Origin: Clostridium sp. MB40-C1
Lineage (GTDB): Bacteria > Bacillota > Clostridia > Clostridiales > Clostridiaceae
Reading direction: 5' to 3'
NCBI RefSeq assembly: GCF_030913655.1
Contig: NZ_CP133189.1
Coordinates: forward strand, 310,001-374,000
Length of the DNA: 64,000 nucleotides
The translations under genes were made by a program, and so were the position numbers. This document shows, in pieces, positions 7,429 to 16,308 of the stretch. The notes below the pieces were generated by a model. It did not search any database, was not told where the DNA came from, and was given only the letters and a program-made list of their open reading frames with translations. Numbering within the stretch: position 1 is the stretch's first letter; each line of letters opens with the position of its first letter.

Positions 7429-8352
7429 ATGAGTGAAATAGACAGTATAAAGAATAAAAAACTACAAAAGAATAAAGAATATAAAATACCAATTAAAGAC
7501 AGGATAAAATTTATAGAACCTTATTTATACATTTTACCTGCCTTAATTATTTTTTCATTGTTTATTTTTTATCCTTTTATTAAAACTATATATTTAAGTC
7601 TAAATTCAACAGATTCTCAAGGAAAGGTAAGTAGTTTCATAGGATTACAAAACTATATAGACCTTTTTAAATCCATTTCTTTTAAGAACAGTTTAATAGT
7701 TACAGGCAAATTTGTTGCTTTTACTGTAATTCCGTCTATGATAATAGGATTTATATCTGCACTTCTTGCAAATGCAAAGATAAAGGGAGTTGGAATATTT
7801 AGAACAATATATGCACTTCCTATGGCAATCTCCTCTGCTTCAGCTGCGATTATATGGATGTTTCTTTTTCACCCTAGTATAGGAATAATTAATTATGTTC
7901 TTAGAACCAATATAGGATGGCTTACAGATGAAAAATGGGGGTTATTAGCTGTGTCATTGGTTACTGTTTGGCTTAATATAGGTATAAATTTTATATTTAC
8001 TATAGCGGCTCTTCAAGGAGTTCCTCAAGATTTATATGAAAGTGCTGCTATAGACGGGGCAGGAGTATTTAGGAAACATTTACACATAACAATTCCCTGC
8101 ATATCTCCAACAATATTTTTTTTATTAGTAATAAACATTATAAATACATTTCAAGCTTTTGGACAAATAAATATAATGACCTCTGGGGGACCAGGTGAAG
8201 CAACAAATGTTCTTGTACATTCTATATATAGAGAAGCATTTTTTAATAATAGATTTGGTGTTGCTAGTGCTCAATCAATAATTCTCTTTATAATTCTATT
8301 AATTCTTACGTTAATCCAGTTTAGAGTTGGAGAAAGAAAGGTGAATTATTAA
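7429..8352 (+). CDS. Carbohydrate ABC transporter permease (MalF/UgpA type)
   Basis: This inner-membrane permease of the CUT1 sugar importer family has six predicted membrane segments, beginning with YLYILPALIIFSLFIFYPF. The EAA loop that docks the ATPase is visible (YESAAIDGAGVFRKHLHIT), as is the TSGGPGEAT motif common in CUT1 permeases. Two ATGs are possible (7426 and 7429); GGGGGGAG ends only 1-2 bases before the first, so the second has the better spacing. The next permease begins at the stop codon of this gene. The substrate is likely an oligosaccharide or sugar phosphoester, but cannot be told. Confidence 0.93.
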   Translation: MSEIDSIKNKKLQKNKEYKIPIKDRIKFIEPYLYILPALIIFSLFIFYPFIKTIYLSLNSTDSQGKVSSFIGLQNYIDLFKSISFKNSLIVTGKFVAFTVIPSMIIGFISALLANAKIKGVGIFRTIYALPMAISSASAAIIWMFLFHPSIGIINYVLRTNIGWLTDEKWGLLAVSLVTVWLNIGINFIFTIAALQGVPQDLYESAAIDGAGVFRKHLHITIPCISPTIFFLLVINIINTFQAFGQINIMTSGGPGEATNVLVHSIYREAFFNNRFGVASAQSIILFIILLILTLIQFRVGERKVNY

Positions 8353-9176
8353 TGAAAACAAAAAATACTTCTAAATTTATAGTGTATGCTTTGAATATTA
8401 TGATTTCAATCTTAATTTTAGGACCTATTTTATATACATTAGGGGTTAGTTTTATGACACCAGAACAGATTTTTGAGTATCCTCCTAAGCTTATTCCAAG
8501 GTCATTGTATATTAAAAATTACAAAGAAGCTTTAGAAATAGCACCTATAGGTAGATTTATATTTAATAGTTTTGTAATGTCTGTAGCAATAACTGCTGGA
8601 CAAATAATAACAGGGATGTTAGCTGCATATGCCTTTTCTTTTATGGAGTTTAAGGGAAAAAAATTTTTATTTATACTTATACTATCTACACTTATGATTC
8701 CAGGGCAAGCGGTAATTATTGCAAATTATCTAACTATAAGTTCTCTTGGATTACTAGATACATTTAGAGCGCTTATTTTACCATATTTAACATCTGCTCT
8801 CGGCATATTTCTTTTTAGACAATTCTTTTTATCTATACCCAAAGAGCTATATGAAGCGGCTGTTATAGATGGATGTGGGAATTTTAGATTTTTAATTAGT
8901 GTTGTAATACCTCTTGCTAAACCAGCCATAGGCTCACTTGGAATATATACTTTCTTGCATGCATGGAATATGTACATGTGGCCATTACTTACTACTAATA
9001 GGGATGGGATGAGGACAGTACAAATAGGAATAAGTATGCTTGAAAATGTAGATTCACAAGCTTTTGGACCTGTAATGGCAGGAATAATTATGATAATTTT
9101 GCCTTCTATTGTAGCGTTTATTTTAGGCCAAAAACAATTAATAGAAGGGTTAACAGCAGGATCTGTTAAAAGTTGA
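8352..9176 (+). CDS. Carbohydrate ABC transporter permease (MalG/UgpE type)
   Basis: This 274-residue permease is the partner of the preceding protein. It has six hydrophobic segments, the EAA loop YEAAVIDGCGNFRFLISVVIP and the C-terminal QKQLIEGLTAGSVK typical of MalG-like subunits. Its ATG shares one base with the previous stop codon (TAATG), giving tight translational coupling. The binding protein follows after 182 bases. Confidence 0.94.
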   Translation: MKTKNTSKFIVYALNIMISILILGPILYTLGVSFMTPEQIFEYPPKLIPRSLYIKNYKEALEIAPIGRFIFNSFVMSVAITAGQIITGMLAAYAFSFMEFKGKKFLFILILSTLMIPGQAVIIANYLTISSLGLLDTFRALILPYLTSALGIFLFRQFFLSIPKELYEAAVIDGCGNFRFLISVVIPLAKPAIGSLGIYTFLHAWNMYMWPLLTTNRDGMRTVQIGISMLENVDSQAFGPVMAGIIMIILPSIVAFILGQKQLIEGLTAGSVKS

Positions 9177-9207
9177 GCAATTTAAATTAGATATTTAAAA
9201 AGTAAAA

Positions 9208-9297
9208 GATGAGATAAATGATACATTGATACAAACGTTTTCAAGGTGCGTTATTTATTTGATATGTGTCCAGTCTAACATTTATTTATCTCATACT
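9208..9297. other. Inverted repeat between permease and binding-protein genes
   Basis: ATGAGATAAATG (about 9209-9220) can pair with TTTATCTCAT (about 9287-9296), enclosing a cre-like site. A hairpin between permease and binding-protein genes can give different transcript levels for the two parts; no T-run follows, so it is not a typical terminator. Confidence 0.35.
9230..9243. promoter_or_regulatory. cre/LacI-type operator candidate before the binding-protein gene
   Basis: TACAAACGTTTTCA fits the catabolite-responsive element consensus TGNAANCGNTTNCA at every fixed position except the second. The core AAACGTTTTCAA is repeated exactly in the promoter of the dehydratase gene at 35197. A CcpA-like or another LacI-family regulator is the probable ligand. 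Confidence 0.5.
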
Positions 9298-9358
9298 TAG
9301 ACTATTTTTATTTCAAAAAGATGCATTAAATAAAACGTAATTAAAGGGGGAATGTGTT

Positions 9359-10741
9359 ATGAAATTGAAAAAAATCCTATCAATTATCTTAGCAACATCA
9401 ATAGTTTTTTCTTTAGTGGGGTGTGGCGCGAATAATGCTGGGAAAGCAGAAAATAAGTCAGGTGATTCAAAAGACACATCAAATGGAAAAGTTATAGAAC
9501 TTAAATTTTGGCATTCAATGGGAGGAGTTAATGGAGAAGCAGTAAAAACTATGACAGATAACTTTAATAAAGCACATAAGAATATACATGTTACCGCTCA
9601 GTACCAAGGAAAATATGATGATGCTTTAACGAAACTTAAAACTGCTATGCAAGGCAAATCTGGTCCAGATATTTGTCAAGTTTATGATATTGGAACTAGA
9701 TTTATGATAGATAGTGGTTGGATAGTTCCTATGCAAGACTTTATTGATAAAGATAAACAATTTGATATTTCTCAATTGGAACCTAATCTTTTAGGATATT
9801 ATACTGTTGATAATAAACTATGCTCAATGCCATTTAATTCTTCTACTCCTATACTTTATTATAATAAAACTGCCTTTAAAGAAGCTGGACTTGATCCAAA
9901 TAAACCACCTAAGAATTTTAAGGAAATAGAAGAATATAGTAAAAAACTTGTAAAGAAAGATGGAGACAAAATATCACAATATGGATTTTCAATGTGTATA
10001 TATGGATGGTTTTTTGAACAATTACTAGCAAAACAAGGAGCTTTTTATGGAAATAATGAAAATGGAAGAAAAGGTAAAGTAACACAAGTTGAATGGGATA
10101 AGAGTGGAGCTGGTTTGAATATATTAAAGGAATGGAAAAAACTTATTGATACTGGCGCTGTAGGGAATTTTGGAAGAAAAGTAGATGATACTAAAAATGC
10201 TTTTACAGCTGGTAGAAGCGCAATGATACTTGAATCTACTGCTTGTTTAGGCGGATTTTTAAAGGGTGTTGGAAATAGATTTGAAATTGGTACTGCATAT
10301 CTTCCAAGTATAACAGATACAGACAAGGGAGGAGTAGTAATTGGTGGAGGAGCCCTATGGGCTCTTGAAAATGGTTCAGAAGAGAAGAAAAATGCAACTT
10401 GGGAATTTATAAAATATATCTCTTCTCCGGAACAACAAGTATATTGGAATAGTAAGAGTGGATATTTCCCAATAACTAAAAAAGCTTATGATGTTCCTGC
10501 AATGAATGATCATTTAAAGAAATATCCTCAATTTAAAACAGCTATAGACCAATTACATGACACTCCAGTAAATTCTGTTACTCAGGGAGCTTTATTAGGA
10601 ATATTCTCAGAAGCAAGACAGACTATAGAAATGAATATTGAAAAAATGATTCAAGGAACTCAAACACCAGAACAATCAATACAAAATGCAGCTGAAAAAA
10701 TAAATGGAGCAATAAAAAATTATAATCAAAATAATAAATAA
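9359..10741 (+). CDS. Extracellular sugar-binding lipoprotein of ABC transporter (family 1)
   Basis: This 460-residue protein has a lipoprotein signal (MKLKKILSIILATSIVFSLVGC) with lipobox LVGC and modified cysteine C22, then a polar linker. The mature part has ELKFWHSMGG near its start and GKSGPDICQVYD, as in family 1 (MalE/UgpB) solute-binding proteins. It would sit on the outside of the membrane and hand sugar to the two permeases upstream. AAGGGGGAATG precedes the ATG. No ABC ATPase or glycosidase is nearby, so a shared MsmX-type ATPase encoded elsewhere is likely (inference). Confidence 0.93.
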   Translation: MKLKKILSIILATSIVFSLVGCGANNAGKAENKSGDSKDTSNGKVIELKFWHSMGGVNGEAVKTMTDNFNKAHKNIHVTAQYQGKYDDALTKLKTAMQGKSGPDICQVYDIGTRFMIDSGWIVPMQDFIDKDKQFDISQLEPNLLGYYTVDNKLCSMPFNSSTPILYYNKTAFKEAGLDPNKPPKNFKEIEEYSKKLVKKDGDKISQYGFSMCIYGWFFEQLLAKQGAFYGNNENGRKGKVTQVEWDKSGAGLNILKEWKKLIDTGAVGNFGRKVDDTKNAFTAGRSAMILESTACLGGFLKGVGNRFEIGTAYLPSITDTDKGGVVIGGGALWALENGSEEKKNATWEFIKYISSPEQQVYWNSKSGYFPITKKAYDVPAMNDHLKKYPQFKTAIDQLHDTPVNSVTQGALLGIFSEARQTIEMNIEKMIQGTQTPEQSIQNAAEKINGAIKNYNQNNK

Positions 10742-10749
10742 TAAAATGA

Positions 10750-11003
10750 ATAACGCCAGAGGAATAGGTTTTTCTAAATATATGTAGTTATCCATTAAAC
10801 CTTCAGTACGCAAAGAAGTACTAAAGGCGTAGCCTTCTAAAAGTGCTACCCTTGCTATGGGGAGTCCATTCCCCAGCTCGGCTGTCGGAGTCCATTCCGA
10901 CAATTACGCACTTTTAGAATTCTACCCCTTAAGTACTTCTAATTGCTACTTCAAAGTTTAATGGACTAACTACATATATAAGAAAATCCAATTCCTCTGC
11001 CTT
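10750..11003. repeat. Nested-hairpin repeat element, copy 1
   Basis: The outer arms (about 10750-10800 and 10950-11003) are imperfect inverse complements that include GCCAGAGGAATAGG, TATGTAGTTA and CCATTAAAC. Inside, TTCTAAAAGTGC (10835-10846) pairs perfectly with GCACTTTTAGAA (10908-10919). That hairpin encloses two smaller ones, GGGG-AGTCCATT-CCCC (10859-10874) and GTCGG-AGTCCATT-CCGAC (10884-10901), with the same loop. Copy 2 at 15705-15997 has the same outer arms and a different centre. No ORF is supported. Confidence 0.85.
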
Positions 11004-11025
11004 AGTTTTTTGTAAGTAATACAGT

Positions 11026-11274
11026 TTAAAATGTATATTGGGGAGAGATAGATATATTTATTATCTGTGTAGCTATCAAATATATAATAAGTGTTTTTGT
11101 TATATCTAATGTTTGTTTATCTGAAACTATCAAACTCATTACTTTTTCAGGAAACACAATACAAATAATACTGATAAATGTAATTACAGTTAATGACAGA
11201 AATATAGCTGTTTTTAATATAGATTTTACAGCAATCTTATCATCAGCGGACTCCTTCTGTATTGCAAGTGTCAC
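11026..11274 (-). pseudogene. Remnant of a MATE-family efflux protein
   Basis: The minus frame reads 82 residues without a ribosome binding site. It includes a membrane segment and FPEKVMSLIVSDKQTLDITKTLIIYLI, which resembles the middle of MATE (NorM-like) transporters, where an aromatic-Pro-Glu pair and a following D.evl..a..YL pattern are usual. A whole MATE protein has about 450 residues, and no continuation is seen on either side. The 3' end stops beside the nested-hairpin repeat at 10750-11003. I take it as a decayed fragment; similarity is from memory. Confidence 0.5.
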
Positions 11275-11347
11275 TATATATAATCGAAAAATATATTGAC
11301 TACAGTTGCTACAGCTGTGCTATATAAAATCTAATCAAATAACAAAG

Positions 11348-11382
11348 AAACCTCGTTGATTTTATATCAATGAGGTTTTTTT
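11348..11382 (+). terminator. Rho-independent terminator
   Basis: AAACCTCGTTGAT pairs with ATCAATGAGGTTT (13 pairs, one G-U), followed by a T-run. No intact gene ends just upstream, so it may be left from a lost gene. Confidence 0.75.
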
Positions 11383-11973
11383 AGAATAATTTAAACCATT
11401 TAAATAAATATATAATTTTACATTCAAAACAAGGATTAATATGGTATAATTGACGATGATTTCTATTAAGAGGTTTAACTAAATTATCTATAGGCAAGGG
11501 GAAAGTTTAGGAAACCTTGGACAAGATAGCAAAACAATTATAGTAACAGCTCCAGAAGGAGGATATGCAAAAGGAGAAAATTACATATTAAATAAAGGGT
11601 AATCAAATTAATGATTTAAATAAACAAGCATTAAAAGATGCATTACCTGAATGTTATATTACATATTAAATTTTGATATAGAATACATAAAAGGTGTATA
11701 GATAGATTTATGCAAAAATAAACCTATCTATACTCTTTTATTATTTAGACTTGTTTTAAAAACTATTAGGAAATAATGTAATTCCAAGTAAGATAAGAAT
11801 ATAAAGATAATGTTCAATTGAAAATATATAAGAAAAAAGTTACCTTTTAAAATTAAAGGCAATAAACAAGTTATTAAAACATATCCTATATTTAAATTAA
11901 AGTTTAGGTATTAAAAAGTAGAAAAAGGTGAATTTTATATATAGGAGTATATTTTTAGAGAAAATTTTATAAG
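11383..11973. other. Gene-free AT-rich stretch with a short coding remnant
   Basis: No intact gene is seen. At about 11518-11602 one frame reads GQDSKTIIVTAPEGGYAKGE and then about seven more residues to a stop. It has normal-looking codon use but no start signal, and may be the tail of a lost secreted protein. The rest is AT-rich with many stops in all frames. Confidence 0.3.
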
Positions 11974-12054
11974 TGAGGAAATTGCATAATTGAAAAATAT
12001 ATAACTCCATAGAAGTTTCATTATTTTGAATTTGTAATTATGCAATTTGCTCAA
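11974..12054. repeat. Small inverted-repeat element (TGAGGAAATTGCATAATT family), short copy
   Basis: The ends TGAGGAAATTGCATAATT and AATTATGCAATTTGCTCA are inverse complements with two mismatches, 81 bases in all. Related full or half copies are at 59393-59577, 56199-56250, 31287-31338 and in part at 30089. It lies upstream of the metalloprotease gene; the string AAAATTGCATAA recurs at 12074. Confidence 0.75.
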
Positions 12055-12152
12055 GTAAAAAAGTTTTAAAAGAAAATTGCATAAGTGTATATTTTTTAGA
12101 GAAAGTTTTGGTAGAATATATAATATATACATATAGATTAGGAGGAGAGTTA

Positions 12153-15080
12153 ATGAATTTTGAGATAAACAAACAATATCATGGTTTTAAATTGATAGAA
12201 GAAAATCATGTAAAAGAAATAAATTCAAAGGTTAGGGTATTCCTTCATGAAAAAAGTGGAGCTAAACTTTTAAATCTAGAAAATGATGATGACAATAAGG
12301 TTTTTGCCATAGGGTTTAGAACACCACCAGAGGATAGTACAGGGGTTCCTCATATACTAGAGCATTCAGTTTTATGTGGTTCTAGAAAATTCCCAATTAA
12401 AGATCCTTTTGTAGAATTGGCTAAAGGTTCATTAAATACTTTTTTAAATGCCATGACTTTTTCAGATAAAACGGTATATCCTATAGCAAGTAAAAATGAT
12501 AAAGACTTTTTTAATTTAATGGATGTTTACTTAGATGCGGTTTTCCATCCTAATATATATAAGTATCCAGAGATATTAGCTCAAGAAGGATGGCACTATG
12601 AATTAAACAATAAAGATGAAGAAATAACATACAAAGGTGTAGTATACAATGAAATGAAAGGAGCTTTTTCATCTCCTGAGGATGCTCTTTATAGAAAAAT
12701 TCAAGAATCTTTATTTCCAGATACAACTTATGGTGTAGAATCTGGAGGAGATCCTAGTGATATACCAAATCTTACTTATGAGCAATTTATAGATTTTCAT
12801 AAAAAATATTATCATCCATCAAATAGTTATATTTATTTGTATGGTGATGGAGATTTAGATAAACAACTTAAATTTATAAATGATGAGTATTTAGATGAGT
12901 TTGATAAAATTCAGATAGATTCTCATATAGATATTCAAAAGCCTTTCAATAGTATAAGAGAAGTTAATGGAGAGTATCCAGTATCACCTAATGATAATGG
13001 AAAGGATAAGGCTTTTTTAAGTCTAAATTTTGTAGTAGGAGAATGTACAAATCCTGAAATTACTATGGCTTTTGAAATATTGGAATATTTGTTGTTAGAA
13101 ACATCTGCGGCACCACTTAAAAAAGCTCTTATAGAGGCTGGAATAGGTAAGGATGTTTATGGATTTTATGATAATAGTATACTTCAACCAGTATTTAGTA
13201 TAGTAGTTAAAAATTCTGATGAAAGTAAGAAAGAACAATTTAAAAATATAGTTTTTGATACTTTAAAAGAGCTTTCAGAAAAAGGTTTAGATAAAAAGTT
13301 AGTTGAAGCTTGCATAAATATAAAGGAATTTAGATTGAGAGAAGGGGATACAAGGACGTATCCTAAAGGATTATTATATTATACAAAAGCTATGGATAGT
13401 TGGCTTCATGACAAAGATCCTTTAATTCATCTTAGATATGAAGCGCCTTTAGAAAAAATAAAAACAGCTCTTACTACAGATTATTTTGAAAAGCTTATAA
13501 AGAAATATTTAATAGATAGTAATCATTGCACTTTACTTTTATTGAAACCAAGACCTGGTATGGCTGAAGAAAAAGCAGAGGTAATACGAAAAAAATTAAG
13601 TGATTATAAAAAATCTCTTAGTGATGTTGAAATAGATAAGTTAGTTAAGGATACAATTGCTTTAAGAGAAAGACAAATTACTGGAGAAAAACCAGAAGAC
13701 TTAGAAAAAATTCCACTACTTTCTTTGAAAGATATAGATTCTAAAGTAGAAAATCTTCCAATAGAAGAAAAAGATATTTGTGGAAACAAAGTATTGCTTC
13801 ACCCAATGTTTACTAATAAAATCGCTTATTTAAGACTCATATTCGATACTAATACGGTTCAGCAGGAAGACATACCTTATATTGGATTATTATCTGCAGT
13901 TTTAGGTAAAATGGGAACTGAAAATTATAATTATATGGATTTATCAAATGAGATTAATATTTCTACTGGTGGAATAGGATATGCTTCAGTAACATACCTA
14001 ATAAATAATACTGCAGGAGAATATGTACCAAAGTTTTTAGTGAAATCTAAATCTTTAGTGAACAAATTACCAAGACTATGTGAGTTAATAGAAGAGGTAA
14101 TTCTTAAAACTAAATTTGATGATAAGAAAAGATTGAAGGAAATTATACAAGAATTAAAATCTAGATTAGAAATGGCTATTTTTGATGGCGGGCATATTGT
14201 GGCAGCCAATAGGTTATTTTCATATTTTTCACCTATAGGATTCTATGAAGAAAATATATCAGGATTGAGATTCTATAAGTTTATAGAAGAACTAGATGAA
14301 AAGTTTGATTCAAAATCCGATGAGATAATTTCTAAATTGTCAAAGGTATCTAAGGAAATATTTAATAAAAATAATTTATTAATAAGTTCAGCTGTAGAAA
14401 AAGAAGATTATAAAAAAGTAGAAGAAAATATATGCTCTTTTGTAAATAGATTGAGTACGGATAAAGTTGAATCTAAAAAGTATAATTTTGAGATTAAAGC
14501 TTATAATGAAGGACTCATGACTCAAGGCGATGTACAATATGTAGCAAAAGGATGCAATTATAGAAAAGCAGGTTATGAGTATAGTGGAAATCTCCAAGTC
14601 TTAAAAACAATAGTGAGTCTAGATTATCTATGGAATAAGGTTAGAGTTTTAGGTGGAGCATATGGAGCTTTTGCTTCTTTCGGAAGAAGTGGAAATATGT
14701 TCTTTGGATCTTACCGTGACCCTAATTTAAAGGAAACATTAGAAGTTTATGATAATTTACATGAGTATTTAGAAAACTTTGAAGCTGACGAAAGAGAGAT
14801 GACAAAATATATAATAGGAACCATAAGCAATTTAGATACACCTCTAACTCCTCCTATGAAAGCCGACAAAGCACTAGCTTATTATTTAAGTAATATTACT
14901 CCTGAAGATGTTCAAAGGGAAAGAGATGAGGTTTTAAATACATCTAAGGAAGACATAAAAGGTTTTGCTAAGATGATAAAAGAGGGATTAAGTGAAAATT
15001 ATATATGCGTTCTTGGAAATGAATCTAAACTAAGACAAAATGAAGAGGTATTTTATAATTTAGTAGAAGTATTTAATTAA
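12153..15080 (+). CDS. M16C-family zinc metalloprotease (presequence-protease like)
   Basis: This 975-residue protein has the inverted zinc motif HILEH at residues 67-71 (His67, His71, catalytic Glu70) near the N-terminus and the further acidic ligand region VVYNEMKGAF. The second, inactive M16 half and the linking M16C-associated region (about residues 460-700) complete the clamshell of the PreP/HypA type. Such enzymes degrade peptides inside the cell. The frame starts earlier at 12108, but ATG 12153 is chosen because GGAGGAG lies 5 bases upstream. It stands alone, with a strong terminator after it. Confidence 0.93.
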   Translation: MNFEINKQYHGFKLIEENHVKEINSKVRVFLHEKSGAKLLNLENDDDNKVFAIGFRTPPEDSTGVPHILEHSVLCGSRKFPIKDPFVELAKGSLNTFLNAMTFSDKTVYPIASKNDKDFFNLMDVYLDAVFHPNIYKYPEILAQEGWHYELNNKDEEITYKGVVYNEMKGAFSSPEDALYRKIQESLFPDTTYGVESGGDPSDIPNLTYEQFIDFHKKYYHPSNSYIYLYGDGDLDKQLKFINDEYLDEFDKIQIDSHIDIQKPFNSIREVNGEYPVSPNDNGKDKAFLSLNFVVGECTNPEITMAFEILEYLLLETSAAPLKKALIEAGIGKDVYGFYDNSILQPVFSIVVKNSDESKKEQFKNIVFDTLKELSEKGLDKKLVEACINIKEFRLREGDTRTYPKGLLYYTKAMDSWLHDKDPLIHLRYEAPLEKIKTALTTDYFEKLIKKYLIDSNHCTLLLLKPRPGMAEEKAEVIRKKLSDYKKSLSDVEIDKLVKDTIALRERQITGEKPEDLEKIPLLSLKDIDSKVENLPIEEKDICGNKVLLHPMFTNKIAYLRLIFDTNTVQQEDIPYIGLLSAVLGKMGTENYNYMDLSNEINISTGGIGYASVTYLINNTAGEYVPKFLVKSKSLVNKLPRLCELIEEVILKTKFDDKKRLKEIIQELKSRLEMAIFDGGHIVAANRLFSYFSPIGFYEENISGLRFYKFIEELDEKFDSKSDEIISKLSKVSKEIFNKNNLLISSAVEKEDYKKVEENICSFVNRLSTDKVESKKYNFEIKAYNEGLMTQGDVQYVAKGCNYRKAGYEYSGNLQVLKTIVSLDYLWNKVRVLGGAYGAFASFGRSGNMFFGSYRDPNLKETLEVYDNLHEYLENFEADEREMTKYIIGTISNLDTPLTPPMKADKALAYYLSNITPEDVQRERDEVLNTSKEDIKGFAKMIKEGLSENYICVLGNESKLRQNEEVFYNLVEVFN

Positions 15081-15082
15081 AC

Positions 15083-15124
15083 AAAAGCCCTATGAATTTT
15101 AAGTTATTCATAGGGCTTTTGCTT
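15083..15124. terminator. Terminator between convergent genes
   Basis: AAAAGCCCTATGAA pairs perfectly with TTCATAGGGCTTTT around a 10-base loop. A-rich and T-rich flanks let it serve the protease gene and the convergent gene at 15135-15614. Confidence 0.9.
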
Positions 15125-15134
15125 CTTTTGCTTG

Positions 15135-15614
15135 TTAAAGACTTGGTTGTTTAACAAAAGAATCTTTACATAGAGAATATATATTATATCTTATGGGAAT
15201 GTCCTTCATATTTATGTAATCCATATAGAAATCACCGTCCCAAGGATACACAGATATAAATTCATTATCATATACATTTATTATGTACTTTTCATTTGTA
15301 TCTTTAAATGTGAAAAATATTTTATATTCAGGTTTTTTATTTAAAGATGCAGGTTTTTGAATAAAGTTAGGCTTTCTAAGTTGTTTTAAAAAATATCTAA
15401 TTATTTGTATGTCTTCTCCAGACAGTGTTTCAGTTTTATAAAAGTTGGTATCAAGAACTTTGATTTCGTATTTATCACATAATGTAATATTTTTTGCTAG
15501 TAAATTTGTATAGAAATAGTTTGATGGTTTCTCTCTACCTAGATACATTTTAAAGCTTATAAAGATTGATAATAAAAGGGTTAATATTAGCACTATAAGG
15601 CTACCTTTTTTCAA
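15135..15614 (-). CDS. Uncharacterised membrane-anchored protein
   Basis: I do not recognise this protein. It has an N-terminal membrane segment (SLIVLILTLLLSIFISF) and a polar remainder of about 135 residues with FTFKDTNEKYIINVYDNE, which looks like a small extracellular beta domain. The TTG at 15614 is preferred (159 residues) because GAGGTG lies 9 bases upstream; an ATG at 15665 would add 17 residues and has no ribosome binding site. It converges on the protease gene and is followed on the other side by a nested repeat. Confidence 0.65.
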   Translation of the reverse strand: MKKGSLIVLILTLLLSIFISFKMYLGREKPSNYFYTNLLAKNITLCDKYEIKVLDTNFYKTETLSGEDIQIIRYFLKQLRKPNFIQKPASLNKKPEYKIFFTFKDTNEKYIINVYDNEFISVYPWDGDFYMDYINMKDIPIRYNIYSLCKDSFVKQPSL

Positions 15615-15704
15615 TTTTAAAGTCACCTCATTTTTATTTGTATATAACAAAATATGTTTATACAAAAAGGTTTATTACTTAAATGAATAATATTATGACA
15701 TAAT

Positions 15705-15997
15705 TAATAACGTCAGAGGGAGAGGGTTTCTAAATATATGTAGTTATCCATTAAACCTTCAGCACGCAAAGAAGTACTATTGGTTCAGAGAATAAGGAAT
15801 AGTGCATAGTGAATAGTATAGGTTGAAATTTATTTCATCAATAAATTTCTATAATATAGTTAAAGATTTTGTCAAAAACAAAATCATCATCTCTAATATT
15901 ACGTTGTAATATTAGAATTCTACACCTTAAGTACTTCTAATTGCTACCTCAAAGTTTAATCGGCTAACTACATATGTAAGAAAATCCAATTCCTCAA
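15705..15997. repeat. Nested-hairpin repeat element, copy 2
   Basis: The outer arms match 10750-11003 (AACGTCAGAGGGAG, CTAAATATATGTAGTTATCC, and on the right CTAACTACATATGTAAG). The centre is different and has its own perfect hairpins: GAAATTTATT/AATAAATTTC (about 15827-15851), GATTTTGT/ACAAAATC (about 15871-15891) and TCTAATATTAC/GTAATATTAGA (about 15890-15914). From 15998 to 16160 no gene or clear repeat is seen. Confidence 0.8.
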
Positions 15998-16160
15998 TAT
16001 TACTTTAATATTAAAACTTATTACAGCGTACAGCTGAACATTTATCCTATTATGTTCAGAATATACTATAAATAAAAATGTTTAATCTAAAATTTAATAA
16101 TGTTTCCGCCAGTTACCGCTTTTAAGAGCTTATCAGCTATTTTATTTAGACTAACGACAA

Positions 16161-16208
16161 AGAGCATAATGAAAAATTAATTTTTCATTATGCTCTTATT
16201 TTTTATTT
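16161..16208. terminator. Perfect 36-base palindrome with T-run
   Basis: AGAGCATAATGAAAAATT is followed directly by its inverse complement, then TATTTTTTATTT. It is a strong terminator structure between repeat copy 2 and brnQ, though no plus-strand gene ends just before it. Confidence 0.75.
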
Positions 16209-16280
16209 AATTCAAAGATTTTCTGACATTAGGAAGAAAATCCTCCTTTACTATTCACTATTCTCTGTTCACTAATCTCT

Positions 16281-16308
16281 AAAAAAATGTTGCCACGCAA
16301 CATTTTTC
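16281..16308 (-). terminator. Terminator of brnQ
   Basis: AAAAATGTTGC-CAC-GCAACATTTTT (minus strand, followed by a T-run) begins next to the brnQ stop codon. Confidence 0.8.

Noticed and set aside
10045-10326. Minus-strand frame inside the binding-protein gene
   Set aside because: Shadow of the strong plus-strand gene; no ribosome binding site.
10676-10903. Minus-strand 75-codon frame over the end of the binding-protein gene and the nested repeat
   Set aside because: Runs through a palindromic repeat and a real gene; no start signal.
11935-12132. Minus-strand 65-codon frame upstream of the metalloprotease
   Set aside because: It lies over the inverted-repeat element and AT-rich DNA, without a ribosome binding site.
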